From: an uncultured Methanobrevibacter sp.
GTDB lineage: Archaea > Methanobacteriota > Methanobacteria > Methanobacteriales > Methanobacteriaceae
Length of the DNA: 33,981 nt
Reading direction: 5' to 3'
Assembly: GCF_946408925.1 (NCBI RefSeq)
Contig: NZ_CAMJUE010000017.1
Location: forward strand, 1-33,981
Of the stretch, positions 15,400-25,237 are shown piece after piece. Each line of letters opens with the position of its first letter. The stretch's first letter is position 1. Both the position numbers and the translations under genes were made by a program. The notes beneath the pieces are model-generated. The model did not search any database. It saw nothing but the letters and a program-made list of their open reading frames with translations, and was not told the origin of the DNA.

Positions 15400-17273
15400 G
15401 CGGAAGAGATATCCACAATATCGTGGAAATAATGAAAAACGATTTCAAGGCAGCTTTTCAAAACCCCATCGTGGTTATTGTATTAGTTGCACTTATAATC
15501 TTACCTTCCCTTTACGCTATCTTAAACATACAGGCATGTTGGGATCCCTATGAAAATACCAATCAAGTCCAATTTGCAATAGCCAACCTTGACAAGGGTG
15601 CTTCATACGAGAACATGACCCTGAATGTAGGTAATGAACTTACAAAAGAACTGAAAAACAATGACAAGTTTGATTGGGTTTTTGTAAGCGAAGATGAACT
15701 GAGAAAAGGTGTTGATTCAGGAAAGTATTATGCGGGGATGATAATACCCGAGGATTTGAGTAAAGATGTGATTTCAATAACAACAGACAATCCAAAATCT
15801 GCTGAAATCAAATATATCGTCAACATCAAGGCAAATCCGGTTGCAAGTAAATTAACTGACAGTGCAGCAAATTCAGTTTACCGCACAATGAATGCTAAAA
15901 TCGTTAAGTTTATCGATATTGCTGCCTACGGTAAATTGGGCGAACTGCAAGACGGTTTGGCTTCAGGATCAACCCAACTTTCATCAGGAGCATCACAATT
16001 GTCAAGCGGCGCAAGTCAAGTATCATCAGGAGCAGCCGAATTATCATCCGGTGCCGATAAGGTAACCAATGGTGCAGATAAAGTAAAAACCGGAGCATCT
16101 GATGTTAACAAAGGCGCCGATAAAGTCAAATCCGGTTCAAAAGCTGTTGATGACGGAGCAAGCAAAGTGTCAGGTTCCGCTGATCAAATCAAATCAGGTT
16201 CCCAACAGGTTCAACAGGGTGCAAGCAATTTGGAATCACAGGCAAATCCCTCATTACTTCCAAGCCCAGTAAAGGAAGTTGTTGAAGGTTCAGTTCAGCT
16301 TGCAAATTCAAGTTCACAATTGGCAAGAGGTTCCAGTGATTTGGCCGAAGGTTCAGTTCAGCTTGCAAGCAGTTCCTCAAAACTTGCAAACGGTGCAAGC
16401 GATGTTGCAGGAGGAGCCAGCAAAGTTGCAGATGGTGCGGGAGATGTTGCAGACGGTTCCAGTGAATTAGCTAAAGGAGCATTGAGTCTTGCAGCCGGCT
16501 CTGAATTATTGTCATCTTCAGCAGCACAGGCATTATTCTCTGCAGCCAGCGCATTATCAGGAGCATCAAGTTCCCTTGCAGATGTGACTGGAGTTAACGA
16601 GTCACAGATGGGAGATTACATTTACTCACCGGTTAAGCTAGACCGGGAGGAAATTTATCCTGCATCCAATTACGGTTCCAGTGTTGCGGCCTTTTATATT
16701 GTATTGTCAATGTGGGTTGGAGCGGTAATTACCTGTGTAATGATTAAGCCCGGAACAAGTACCGGAACAAAATACTCTCCTCTTGAAATGTATTTCGGTA
16801 AACTATTGCTGTTCATCATAATGAGTTTGCTTCAGGCAGGAGTTACAATATCCGGATTGTTCATACTTAGAATTGACATAGTGGAGCCATTAGTGTTTAT
16901 ATTTTCAGGACTTCTTGTGTCAATGACATTCATGGTATTGATGTATTCTTTAATATCGGCTTTGGGCCAAGTTGGAAAAGGAATTGGTGTAATATTGTTA
17001 GTGCTTCAGATTTCAGGAACTGGAGGAATATATCCTATTGAAATTATGGGAGAGCTATTCCAGGCAATATATCCTTTTATGCCAATGACATATGCAATTA
17101 ACTTAATAAGAGAATCACTGCTTGGTGTGGTATGGCATAATTATATTCCGGCACTCCTTATTTTAGCAGGTATTTCTATTGCAACAATTATTATTGCAAT
17201 TATCATTAAAGAAAAAGCGGATGATGCTTCACATTACTTTGAAGAGCGTTTAGGTGAAACTGGATTATTCTAG
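15396..17273 (+). CDS. YhgE/Pip family membrane protein
   Basis: A 625-residue membrane protein of the YhgE/phage-infection-protein family. It has one N-terminal transmembrane helix (about 25-45), an external domain (about 50-185), a long Ser/Gly/Ala-rich run of heptad-like repeats (about 189-390, units such as QLSSGAS and KVADGAG), then a five- or six-helix ABC-2-type membrane domain (about 428-610). The repeats should form a long helical stalk outside the cell. Related bacterial proteins serve as phage receptors or secretion-machine parts; the archaeal substrate is unknown. The TetR-YhgE pair, coupled by an ATGA overlap, suggests an induced envelope or export function. A hairpin terminator follows. 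Confidence 0.88.
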   Translation: MSGRDIHNIVEIMKNDFKAAFQNPIVVIVLVALIILPSLYAILNIQACWDPYENTNQVQFAIANLDKGASYENMTLNVGNELTKELKNNDKFDWVFVSEDELRKGVDSGKYYAGMIIPEDLSKDVISITTDNPKSAEIKYIVNIKANPVASKLTDSAANSVYRTMNAKIVKFIDIAAYGKLGELQDGLASGSTQLSSGASQLSSGASQVSSGAAELSSGADKVTNGADKVKTGASDVNKGADKVKSGSKAVDDGASKVSGSADQIKSGSQQVQQGASNLESQANPSLLPSPVKEVVEGSVQLANSSSQLARGSSDLAEGSVQLASSSSKLANGASDVAGGASKVADGAGDVADGSSELAKGALSLAAGSELLSSSAAQALFSAASALSGASSSLADVTGVNESQMGDYIYSPVKLDREEIYPASNYGSSVAAFYIVLSMWVGAVITCVMIKPGTSTGTKYSPLEMYFGKLLLFIIMSLLQAGVTISGLFILRIDIVEPLVFIFSGLLVSMTFMVLMYSLISALGQVGKGIGVILLVLQISGTGGIYPIEIMGELFQAIYPFMPMTYAINLIRESLLGVVWHNYIPALLILAGISIATIIIAIIIKEKADDASHYFEERLGETGLF

Positions 17274-17303
17274 TAAAAAATTTAAATTAAAAAATAAGTA
17301 AAT

Positions 17304-17345
17304 TGAGGCAAAATTATGCCTCAGCTTTTTTCTTTTTTTCTTTCT
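17304..17345. terminator. Bidirectional terminator between YhgE and mtrA
   Basis: TGAGGCA (17304-17310), six bases, then TGCCTCA (17317-17323) form a 7-bp stem. On the plus strand it is followed by runs of six, seven and three T. On the minus strand it is followed by a T-rich stretch. The hairpin includes the mtrA stop codon (17314-17316), and the plus-strand U-tract is the complement of the lysine codons at the mtrA 3' end. Confidence 0.7.
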
Positions 17346-17877
17346 TGTCAACAATGACCAATTTTTGTTCTTCTTCATCAACTTCCATGACGATAGGTTC
17401 TGCTTCAAGTGCACCCGGATCTTTTTCAACACATTCGTTGATTTTTGATTGAATTGCTCCAATGTCTTCTGTGTCGATTAAATCAACAATTTCCAATTGC
17501 TGCTGGAATCTTTCAACACCTTCAAGAGGAACATTTTCAACAAACGGAATTGCTCCGGTTGCTCCAATAATCTTCTTTTTGTCAGGGTCTGCCCCATTTT
17601 CATGCAAAGCCTTAAAACTTTGACCTGTAATGTGACCCTGCACTTCCGCACCGGCCAAAATCAAGAATCTAATGTTCGGATTAGATATGATATTTGCCAC
17701 CACTTTTTCAATACCCAAGTTTTCTGTTTTACATGGTCCTGCAATAGCCGCTCCGGTGAGTTCGGCTTCTATGTGAGAAGCAAGAGTAGTTACTGCAACT
17801 GGACTTTCTGGATCACCTACAATATAGTCACCACTGATAACGGGCCAACCATCTGCAGGAGCTTTTTTATCTGCCAT
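17314..17877 (-). CDS. mtrA: MtrA-type corrinoid protein lacking the C-terminal membrane anchor
   Basis: A 187-residue homologue of tetrahydromethanopterin S-methyltransferase subunit A, the cobamide carrier in the sodium-pumping methyl transfer of methanogenesis. The N-terminus ([20 protein letters not shown]), the [11 protein letters not shown] block with His82 as expected cobalt ligand, and the [20 protein letters not shown] block are all conserved. Complex-bound MtrA is about 240 residues and ends in a membrane helix. Here the protein ends in a lysine-rich tail ([10 protein letters not shown]) with no hydrophobic segment, and no other mtr subunit is nearby. It is therefore probably a soluble paralogue. 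AAGGAGGA precedes the ATG. Two direct repeats lie in the promoter. Confidence 0.9.
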   Translation of the reverse strand: MADKKAPADGWPVISGDYIVGDPESPVAVTTLASHIEAELTGAAIAGPCKTENLGIEKVVANIISNPNIRFLILAGAEVQGHITGQSFKALHENGADPDKKKIIGATGAIPFVENVPLEGVERFQQQLEIVDLIDTEDIGAIQSKINECVEKDPGALEAEPIVMEVDEEEQKLVIVDKKEKKKKAEA

Positions 17878-17890
17878 ATCGATTCCTCCT

Positions 17891-17919
17891 TATTTGATAT
17901 GTTGAATTATATTTGATAT
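17891..17919. promoter_or_regulatory. Direct repeat TATTTGATAT upstream of mtrA
   Basis: TATTTGATAT occurs at 17891-17900 and 17910-17919, 19 bases apart, about two helix turns. They lie between the mtrA ribosome-binding site and a TATA-like element near 17920-17932. Such spacing suggests cooperative binding of a regulator, but the bases are AT-rich and chance cannot be excluded. Confidence 0.3.
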
Positions 17920-17937
17920 TTATTAAATATTTTTTGA

Positions 17938-18228
17938 TTAGTAGTATAATTCTGAAGGTTTTCCAATGTATTCAAAATCATCCTTATTTTCCAGATATTT
18001 AACGCCAATCACCTTGCCGTCAGGAAATTTTGTTACAACACTCATGCCATCATTAACATCGATTAAAATCAATTTAGTATTTTTTTCACCTACTGTTTCG
18101 ATTTTAATTATTTCATCATTTTGAATGATTTCACCGTCTTCAAAATCATTGCTGATGTCAGTTGAATACCAGTGCTGAGGCAATTTTACTCGAATATCTA
18201 AACTATCTAACAAATCTTTAACATGCAT
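17938..18228 (-). CDS. Hypothetical protein, 96 residues
   Basis: A small soluble protein of unknown function. The ATG has a good GGAGTGA ribosome-binding site. The composition suggests mostly beta strands (IIKIETVGEKNTKLILIDV, MSVVTKFPDGKVIGVKYL) and an aromatic C-terminus. It has no cysteines, signal peptide or membrane segment. It lies between mtrA and a nitroreductase on the same strand; the gap to mtrA (60 bases) contains mtrA's own promoter, so co-transcription is not certain. Confidence 0.7.
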   Translation of the reverse strand: MHVKDLLDSLDIRVKLPQHWYSTDISNDFEDGEIIQNDEIIKIETVGEKNTKLILIDVNDGMSVVTKFPDGKVIGVKYLENKDDFEYIGKPSELYY

Positions 18229-18310
18229 CTTTATTCACTCCCATATTATATATTAAAATTTATTTGAAATATTTATAAATATTTTGTAACTTGTTAAGGG
18301 TTAAAAGTAG

Positions 18311-18829
18311 CTAAACCAGAAAGTGGATTTTGGTCTTGTCAATATCATCCAAATTGTAAGCATCCGGAAGATCGTCAGAATGCCCCAATGCAAGAATTCC
18401 AACAATTCTGTAGTGGTCATCAATCTTTAAGATATCCCTGACAACTTCTTCAGAGTCCCGGCTATCCTTTTTTCTTAAATGAATCTGAACCCAGCAACTT
18501 CCAAGGCCCAACTCGGTTGCCATCAGATGCATATGAGTTAATGCAATTGATGAGTCTTCAATCCATGTATCTGCAATCAGACTGTCCGCAATAACAACAA
18601 TTGCCTTATCGGCCCCCTTAATCAATTCCGCACCATGGTCTTTGGATTGTGATAGTTCATCCAGTGTTTCCGTTCTTTCAACCACCATGAAATTGCATGG
18701 CTTCCTGTTCATGGAAGTTGGAGCCAGAAGAGCTGCCTGAAGAATTTTATCCAATTCATCTTTGGTTACAGGTTCATCATTGAATTTTCTTGTACTTCTT
18801 CTTTTAAGCAATACATCTATAAGATCCAT
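18311..18829 (-). CDS. Nitroreductase family protein
   Basis: A 172-residue FMN-dependent oxidoreductase of the nitroreductase fold. The FMN-binding RRSTRKF is near residues 10-16, APTSMNRKPCNFMVV follows at about 36-50, and LGLGSCWVQI is in the second half, all family landmarks. It has the short form typical of archaeal and clostridial members. The electron donor and physiological substrate are not predictable. There is no Shine-Dalgarno before the ATG, so a leaderless transcript is likely. It is not obviously in an operon with its neighbours. Confidence 0.9.
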   Translation of the reverse strand: MDLIDVLLKRRSTRKFNDEPVTKDELDKILQAALLAPTSMNRKPCNFMVVERTETLDELSQSKDHGAELIKGADKAIVVIADSLIADTWIEDSSIALTHMHLMATELGLGSCWVQIHLRKKDSRDSEEVVRDILKIDDHYRIVGILALGHSDDLPDAYNLDDIDKTKIHFLV

Positions 18830-19005
18830 AAGAATATTTTAAAAAAATAAGTAATTATATCTTGTGATATATAGTCATAAATGAAAAGAGTGTGAAAAAA
18901 TCATAATATAAAAAATTATTGGAAAAATGATGGATTAAATACGGATGAAATTTAAAAGTTAATATTTTTATTCACCATATTTACCATTAAATCAAACGAA
19001 AAAAT

Positions 19006-19425
19006 TTACAGATTATTGTAATGTTCGTCACTTACAACTTCAAGCCATTCACTGGATGTGTTTTCGCCGGGAATCTCAACAGCAATGTGGCTGAACCATG
19101 AATCCTTTTGAGCCCCATGCCAATGTTTTACACCAGGTTTAATCTCAACCACCATTCCCGGTTTCAGCTCAACTGCTTCACAGCCCTCTTCCTGATACCA
19201 TCCCCGACCTGCAATACAGATTAGCACCTGCCCGCCGCCTTTGTCTGCATGATGAATGTGCCAGTTGTTTCGACATCCAGGTTCAAATGTCACATTTGCA
19301 ATGAATGCCAAATTGTCGTTTACATCAACTAAAGGATTTAAAAATGAATCTCCAGTAAAGTACTGGTCAAATGCTTCGTTAAAAACGCCTTTTCCAAATA
19401 TATTTTCCTCATCAAAATTAGTCAT
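19006..19425 (-). CDS. Cupin domain protein
   Basis: A 139-residue single-domain cupin. The metal site is visible: WHIHHADKGGGQ (first cupin motif, with two histidines and the Gln that replaces the usual Glu in some members) and PGVKHWHGA (second motif). The LKPGMVVEIKPG stretch lies between. Related proteins are annotated as carboxymuconolactone-decarboxylase-associated cupins; no specific substrate can be assigned. The start at 19425 with GGTGGT before it is preferred over an ATG at 19521, because the longer N-terminus would be translated through an inverted repeat and does not resemble the family. Confidence 0.85.
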   Translation of the reverse strand: MTNFDEENIFGKGVFNEAFDQYFTGDSFLNPLVDVNDNLAFIANVTFEPGCRNNWHIHHADKGGGQVLICIAGRGWYQEEGCEAVELKPGMVVEIKPGVKHWHGAQKDSWFSHIAVEIPGENTSSEWLEVVSDEHYNNL

Positions 19426-19473
19426 AATACCACCATAATGTTGCGAGTAACAACAATTAAAATTCAATAAAAA

Positions 19474-19509
19474 AAATTTCGAAGCTACGGCAGTGCAACT
19501 TCGAAATTT
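19474..19509. promoter_or_regulatory. Inverted repeat upstream of the cupin gene
   Basis: AAATTTCGAAG (19474-19484) and CTTCGAAATTT (19499-19509) are perfect 11-bp arms around 14 GC-richer bases, about 50 bases upstream of the cupin start. It could be an operator (each arm itself contains the TTCGAA palindrome) or a hairpin in the mRNA leader. A TATA box was not confidently placed, so the two cannot be separated. Confidence 0.45.
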
Positions 19510-19923
19510 ATCATTTTTCACGACTTGTTAATCAGTCACTTAATAATTATTACATTCATTACATATAAATTAACTGGTTTTTGGAAAAATATTTTTACAA
19601 AAAATTCAAAATAATAATCCTTTATTACATTATACAAGACATTATAGTCATTCAAATACTTTAAAAATAAATTAAAAATTCATAAATTCTAATTCAATGA
19701 CATTAAAAGACTTAAAAAGTTTAAATCCTACAAAACACCACCCTCAAATCAATGAAAACTTCTAAAAAATTGTCCCATAATTCACAATTTTACGAGATGC
19801 AAGCAATATTGATATCACTTTAAAACAATTATAAGATGACTACAATATTGCAATTTAATTATACATAGATTTAAGAACTATAAAATTAATAAAACGTAAT
19901 TACAAAAATAATTGGTGAAAAAT
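19510..19923. other. AT-rich intergenic region with CAATATTG boxes
   Basis: No gene is seen between the cupin leader and the first TPR gene. The palindromic octamer CAATATTG occurs at 19804-19811 and 19843-19850, and again just inside the TPR gene at 19938-19945. The two upstream copies lie where a regulator of the TPR pair could bind. The rest is low-complexity AT-rich sequence. Confidence 0.35.
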
Positions 19924-20223
19924 ATGCAAGATAAAAGCAATATTGACATTGAAAATATCAAACGTATGAGTGAAATTGCACACATTTATGAAGTTACAAA
20001 ACAGAGCAAAAAATCAAAAAGATACCACATAAACATTATAAAAATCTGCGACAAACATCCTAAAGATGAAAAAATACTCCAATACAAGATTCATTCACTC
20101 AACAGACTGAATAAAACATACAAATCACTTGAAACAACAACAGAACTACTTAAAATTAATCCACATAATTTAATTGCATTATTCAACATTGCAAAACACA
20201 TAAAAGAGGGATTGAATGTTTAG
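19924..20223 (+). CDS. Small TPR-like protein
   Basis: A 99-residue helical protein with about two degenerate tetratricopeptide units (for example RLNKTYKSLETTTELLKINPHN). It begins at the ATG at 19924 with GGTGA five bases before it; the in-frame TTG and GTG at 19912 and 19915 overlap that site. It ends inside the start region of the next TPR gene, an eight-base overlap with a separate GAGGG ribosome-binding site, which suggests two coupled genes rather than one frameshifted gene. Its partner proteins are unknown. Confidence 0.7.
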   Translation: MQDKSNIDIENIKRMSEIAHIYEVTKQSKKSKRYHINIIKICDKHPKDEKILQYKIHSLNRLNKTYKSLETTTELLKINPHNLIALFNIAKHIKEGLNV

Positions 20224-21112
20224 AAGAAATACACCGGAAAAAACTATGAAAAAGGCTTTGAATTATCTGGAAGATGGAGATTTCATAAAAGCAAAAAATG
20301 AATATCTAAAAAGCTTCGCAGCTGATCCGGACAATATAGGACTCATCAACAACCTTGCCCAGATATATGCCATACTTGGAGAAGAAGACAAGTCAAAAGG
20401 ATACAATGAAATGCTTTTAAAAAAGTGTAATGAAACATTGAAATATGAAAAAAGCTTAAATTTACTGATTTTTAAATCAAATGCATTGTTATCTCTTGAA
20501 AAATATGAGGAATTTAATGAAGTGTTAGATGAAATTCTGAAAATAGACCCTGACAATACTTTGGCACTATTTCAAAAATGCCATTATCTGGAAAAAACCG
20601 GAGAACACAAAAAGGCTCTGAAATCTCTTGAAAAATTAATGCGACAAAAAAACTGCGATATTGCATTGCTTCTTTCAATGAGCAGGAATCTGATTAAAAT
20701 CAATGAATTTGAAAGGGCAGAAAGATGCTTTAAACTCGCTTTTCAGATAGAAACTAAAAACAAGGCTGCCATAAATCTGAAATCAAAAATGCTTAAAAAG
20801 AAATATAATCTGACATTGACCCCCCATGATTTCATGCTAAAGGCAGTTGAAAACTTTGAGATGGAAAATTTTGAAGCCTCAACAGATTATTTTAAAAAAG
20901 CAATTGAAATGGATTCCAGTTTTGATGAAATATGGTTTGCACAGGGAGAACTGTTTGTTAGAACTGGGCGAATTGGAGATGCAATCGATTCATTTAAAAA
21001 AGCATTTGAACTAAATCCCACAAGCGGAGGGATTGAAAAAAGAGAAGACTTTTTCAAAATGCTTAAACGTATGAAAAAAATCAACACACTTTTAGGATTT
21101 GAAAAAAGTTAA
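20216..21112 (+). CDS. TPR repeat protein
   Basis: A 298-residue soluble protein built from tetratricopeptide repeats along its length: residues about 9-40 (ALNYLEDGDFIKAKNEYLKS), 80-115, 115-150, 150-185 and 215-275 (NFEASTDYFKKAIEMDSSFD, then IGDAIDSFKKAFELNPTS). It has no signal peptide or catalytic domain. It is a protein-interaction scaffold; TPR families are expanded in Methanobrevibacter-type genomes. Translation is coupled to the upstream small TPR gene by an eight-base overlap with GAGGG as ribosome-binding site. Another, broken TPR gene lies 0.5 kb downstream on the opposite strand. Confidence 0.85.
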   Translation: MFRRNTPEKTMKKALNYLEDGDFIKAKNEYLKSFAADPDNIGLINNLAQIYAILGEEDKSKGYNEMLLKKCNETLKYEKSLNLLIFKSNALLSLEKYEEFNEVLDEILKIDPDNTLALFQKCHYLEKTGEHKKALKSLEKLMRQKNCDIALLLSMSRNLIKINEFERAERCFKLAFQIETKNKAAINLKSKMLKKKYNLTLTPHDFMLKAVENFEMENFEASTDYFKKAIEMDSSFDEIWFAQGELFVRTGRIGDAIDSFKKAFELNPTSGGIEKREDFFKMLKRMKKINTLLGFEKS

Positions 21113-21151
21113 TTTCGGAGTTTTTAGAAACTCCCAATTTATTTTTATAAG

Positions 21152-21550
21152 TTATAACTTGAAACCGGTTCCAACGAACTGAGCAACATCCCTGCCGGTA
21201 TCATCAGAGACATTAACAATAACTATTGAAGAACTGCGTCCGCTTTTACGGCAGGTTGCCTCTGCAATTAGCTTTTCTCCCTTAGGTGCTGAGAGGTAAT
21301 TTATACTCACCTGCTGGGCTACAGTCAGCTGATGGATTTGATTTGACAAAACTGCAAATGAAAAATCAGCCAATGTAAAAATCACACCCCCCATCACACC
21401 ACCATAAGCGTTTTTATGATTATCGTTTAATTCCAAACTGCAAATTGCCTTGTCTTCTGTTAGTTCATCTAAAGTTATTCCTGTATCTACTGCGAATTTA
21501 TCCTGATAGAAAAATTCTCTTGCACTTTCTATATCATTAAAATTGACCAT
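21152..21550 (-). CDS. PaaI family hotdog-fold thioesterase
   Basis: A 132-residue single hotdog domain. The signature NAYGGVMGGVIFTLADFSF (about residues 42-60) corresponds to the PaaI motif with the GG-x-x-GG active-site loop and the TLAD helix; YLSAPKGEKLIAEA and SGRSSSIVIVNVSD follow, as expected. It should hydrolyse an acyl- or aryl-CoA thioester as a homotetramer. The substrate is unknown. TTGGTG precedes the ATG. It stands alone between the TPR gene and the TPR pseudogene. Confidence 0.9.
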   Translation of the reverse strand: MVNFNDIESAREFFYQDKFAVDTGITLDELTEDKAICSLELNDNHKNAYGGVMGGVIFTLADFSFAVLSNQIHQLTVAQQVSINYLSAPKGEKLIAEATCRKSGRSSSIVIVNVSDDTGRDVAQFVGTGFKL

Positions 21551-21608
21551 ATTTTACACCAATTATCTATTTAATTGTCATGACTTAAAAAAATTAAGGT
21601 TCAGTTTT

Positions 21609-23032
21609 TTAAATATCCTCATCCTCAATGAAATCTTCTAGAAGATACACAACTGACGGATCCAATTCGCATGCTTTGTTAATGCATTTCTCAAATTTTT
21701 CTGTTTGATCCTGAAATCCATAAATAAACGCCTTGTAAACCCAAAACATAGGGTTTTCATCATCTATTTCAATACATTTATCCCAGTATTCAATTGATTT
21801 TTCAAAATCCTTTTTATTCATCGCCAATTGTGCAACTGCAGTCAGATATTCCAAATCATGGTCATCAATTTTTGACTCCTCATCAAGGTATTCCTGAGCC
21901 AAATCAAAATCATCCCTTGCAATGCAGACATTAACCTTACCTATTATGGGATGAATTTCACCGGGACTTAACTCACATGCCTTTTCATAACATTCAAATG
22001 ATTTATCGAATTTCTCATTTTCAAGATACATGAAACATTTATTGGCTCAGATTATTGAATCGGTTGGATTCAGTTTAAGTGCCTTATTGAAACATTTTTC
22101 AGCTTTGCTGATGTGATTTAATCTGGTTAAAAAGTTGCCTTTATCATTCCAGAATCTGTCATCATTTGAATCGATTTTAATAGCCTTGTCAATTACCTCC
22201 AATGCCTTTTTAAATTCATTTAAATTAGCTAAAGACAATGATTTATAATATAATGTTTCGGCGTCATTTGGTCTGATTTTAAGTGATGCATCGAAAAATT
22301 GAAGAGCTTCCACATTATCATCCATATTATACCAGAAAAGACCCGCTGCAAACAACTCATCAGGGTCATCATAATCCATATCATCATCAGGAATGCCTGA
22401 AAAATCCTCTCCAAACTCTGCAGATAATGCCTGATTGAGAAGGTCATCTGCAGAATCCTCATCACATGATGCACCTAAAATCATTGCCTTGTAGAACAAT
22501 GCCCTGCCATATTCAGGACTGTTTTCATCGACAGCGTCAAGTTTGGATAATGCCTCATCGATTTTGCCCTCTTCAAACAAGTAACTGACATCATCAAAAA
22601 ACTCATCTGCATCAGAAGCTGGAACTATCATCCCTGAATCTTCATCAATAAGATATGTTGGAGTTCCAGAAATCACATGTTCTGTTGAAAATTCCTTATC
22701 AAAATGATTTAAATCAAACATTTCCCTGATTACACGTGCCTTATTGGAAACTGTTGATTTTTTAGTGCCGAAATAATCACATATTTCATCAGCAGTTGAA
22801 TATGGTTCGAAGGATTTATCAAAAAGAAAATTGATTTGGCCTAATGCATAGATTACTGCACTTGCCCATATTTAAGTTTCCCCCGTTTAAACGGCACATC
22901 ATGTTTTCTTCCCATTTTTTCTATCAGATTTATGCTTAACTGCCTGTATTCATCATCGAGCTTGTCATCACAAAACGAGGAGACCATTTCGATTAGCTGT
23001 TCCTATTTGATTTTTGTCTTTTCATCCTTCAT
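21609..23032 (-). pseudogene. Decayed DUF6398-TPR protein gene with three lesions
   Basis: One ancestral gene, now broken three times. Start ATG 23032 (GTGAT four bases upstream, TATA box at 23071-23078) opens a DUF6398-like domain. It meets an in-frame TAG at 23003-23005. A one-base deletion in an A-run near 22871-22873 then shifts the frame: before it FKRGKLK is read, after it WASAVIYALGQINFLFDKS and YFGTKKSTVSNKA continue the same domain. From there one frame runs into a TPR region to a TGA at 22047-22049, and the same frame goes on to 21609 with more TPR units. The TGA sits where TPRs usually have Trp. ORF callers would report only two fragments (22047-22721 and 21609-22031). The intact promoter and ribosome-binding site suggest recent loss. 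Sequencing error could explain the deletion but hardly two stops. Confidence 0.85.
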
Positions 23033-23133
23033 AAGCATCACTAATTTAAGTATATCTTTTGATATTGAAATATTTATACACACGATTTAAATTCAACAAA
23101 ATACATATTAGACAATAATTTCATAATAGGCTT

Positions 23134-23613
23134 ATGGAAAATTTAACTTTTAAGATAGCTGAAAGAAGTGACGCGGGATTAATTCTCGATTATATCAAAA
23201 AACTTGCCGATTACGAACACCGCCTGGACGAGGTTACTGCAAGTGAAAGTGACATTGAAAAATGGGTTTTTGATGAAAATCAGGCTGAAGTGATATTTGC
23301 ATACTTAAACAATGAAGTCATAGGCTTTGCATTATACTTCCTGAGCTTCTCCACTTATATTGGCAATGTGAATATGCATTTGGAGGATCTGTTCATAGAA
23401 CCTGAATATCGTGGAAAAGGCTATGGAAAGGCACTTCTAAAAGAACTTGGAAAAATCGCACTTGATAGAGGTTATGGCAGAATGGAGTGGACATGCCTTT
23501 CATGGAATCAGTCAAGCATTGATTTTTACTTAAAAATCGGTGCCGATATGAAGAATTGGGAGCTGTTCCACTTTAAAGGGAAATCACTGGAAAAATTTGT
23601 TAATGACCATTAG
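23134..23613 (+). CDS. GNAT N-acetyltransferase, diamine-acetyltransferase-like
   Basis: A 159-residue GNAT enzyme. The acetyl-CoA loop is PEYRGKGYGKALL (about residues 89-101), preceded by HLEDLFIEPEYRG and followed by GRMEWTCLSWNQSSIDFYLKIG. These blocks are characteristic of the spermidine/spermine or thialysine acetyltransferase subgroup. Acetylation of a polyamine or an amine-bearing small molecule is a reasonable guess, and the polyamine genes at the window start make it relevant, but the substrate is not proven. There is no Shine-Dalgarno before the ATG, so it is probably leaderless. It is divergent from the TPR pseudogene and convergent with glutamate dehydrogenase. Confidence 0.85.
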   Translation: MENLTFKIAERSDAGLILDYIKKLADYEHRLDEVTASESDIEKWVFDENQAEVIFAYLNNEVIGFALYFLSFSTYIGNVNMHLEDLFIEPEYRGKGYGKALLKELGKIALDRGYGRMEWTCLSWNQSSIDFYLKIGADMKNWELFHFKGKSLEKFVNDH

Positions 23614-23656
23614 AAGAGTTCTATTAAACTAAAAAAAAAGAAAAAAACAGGGAAAT

Positions 23657-25084
<1,428 letters not shown>

Positions 25085-25237
25085 TCAATTTTTAATAAAA
25101 ATTAATCGATATCATTCATAAAAATTAAGATAAATATTATACAAATTATAAAAAATGATAAAAAATTTATTTATTTTTTAACTCTTTTTTAATATTTTAT
25201 CTACAATTGACAATAAAAATTATCAAATCATAAACAA

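Noticed and set aside
15960-16560. Repetitive stretch resembling a tandem-repeat or CRISPR-like array
   Set aside because: It is in frame within the YhgE/Pip gene and encodes Gly/Ser/Ala heptads; the repeats are imperfect and there are no spacers.
19924-21112. The two plus-strand TPR genes as one frameshifted gene
   Set aside because: The second has its own GAGGG ribosome-binding site and ATG with a normal eight-base overlap, unlike the lesions in the nearby pseudogene.
22047-22049. In-frame TGA in the TPR gene as a selenocysteine or recoded codon
   Set aside because: The position fits a tryptophan in a TPR and the same gene has a TAG and a frameshift upstream, so decay explains it better. 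No selenocysteine context was seen.
23003-23005. In-frame TAG as pyrrolysine
   Set aside because: No methylamine methyltransferase context, and the gene carries two other lesions. Methanobacteriales of this type are not known to me to use pyrrolysine.
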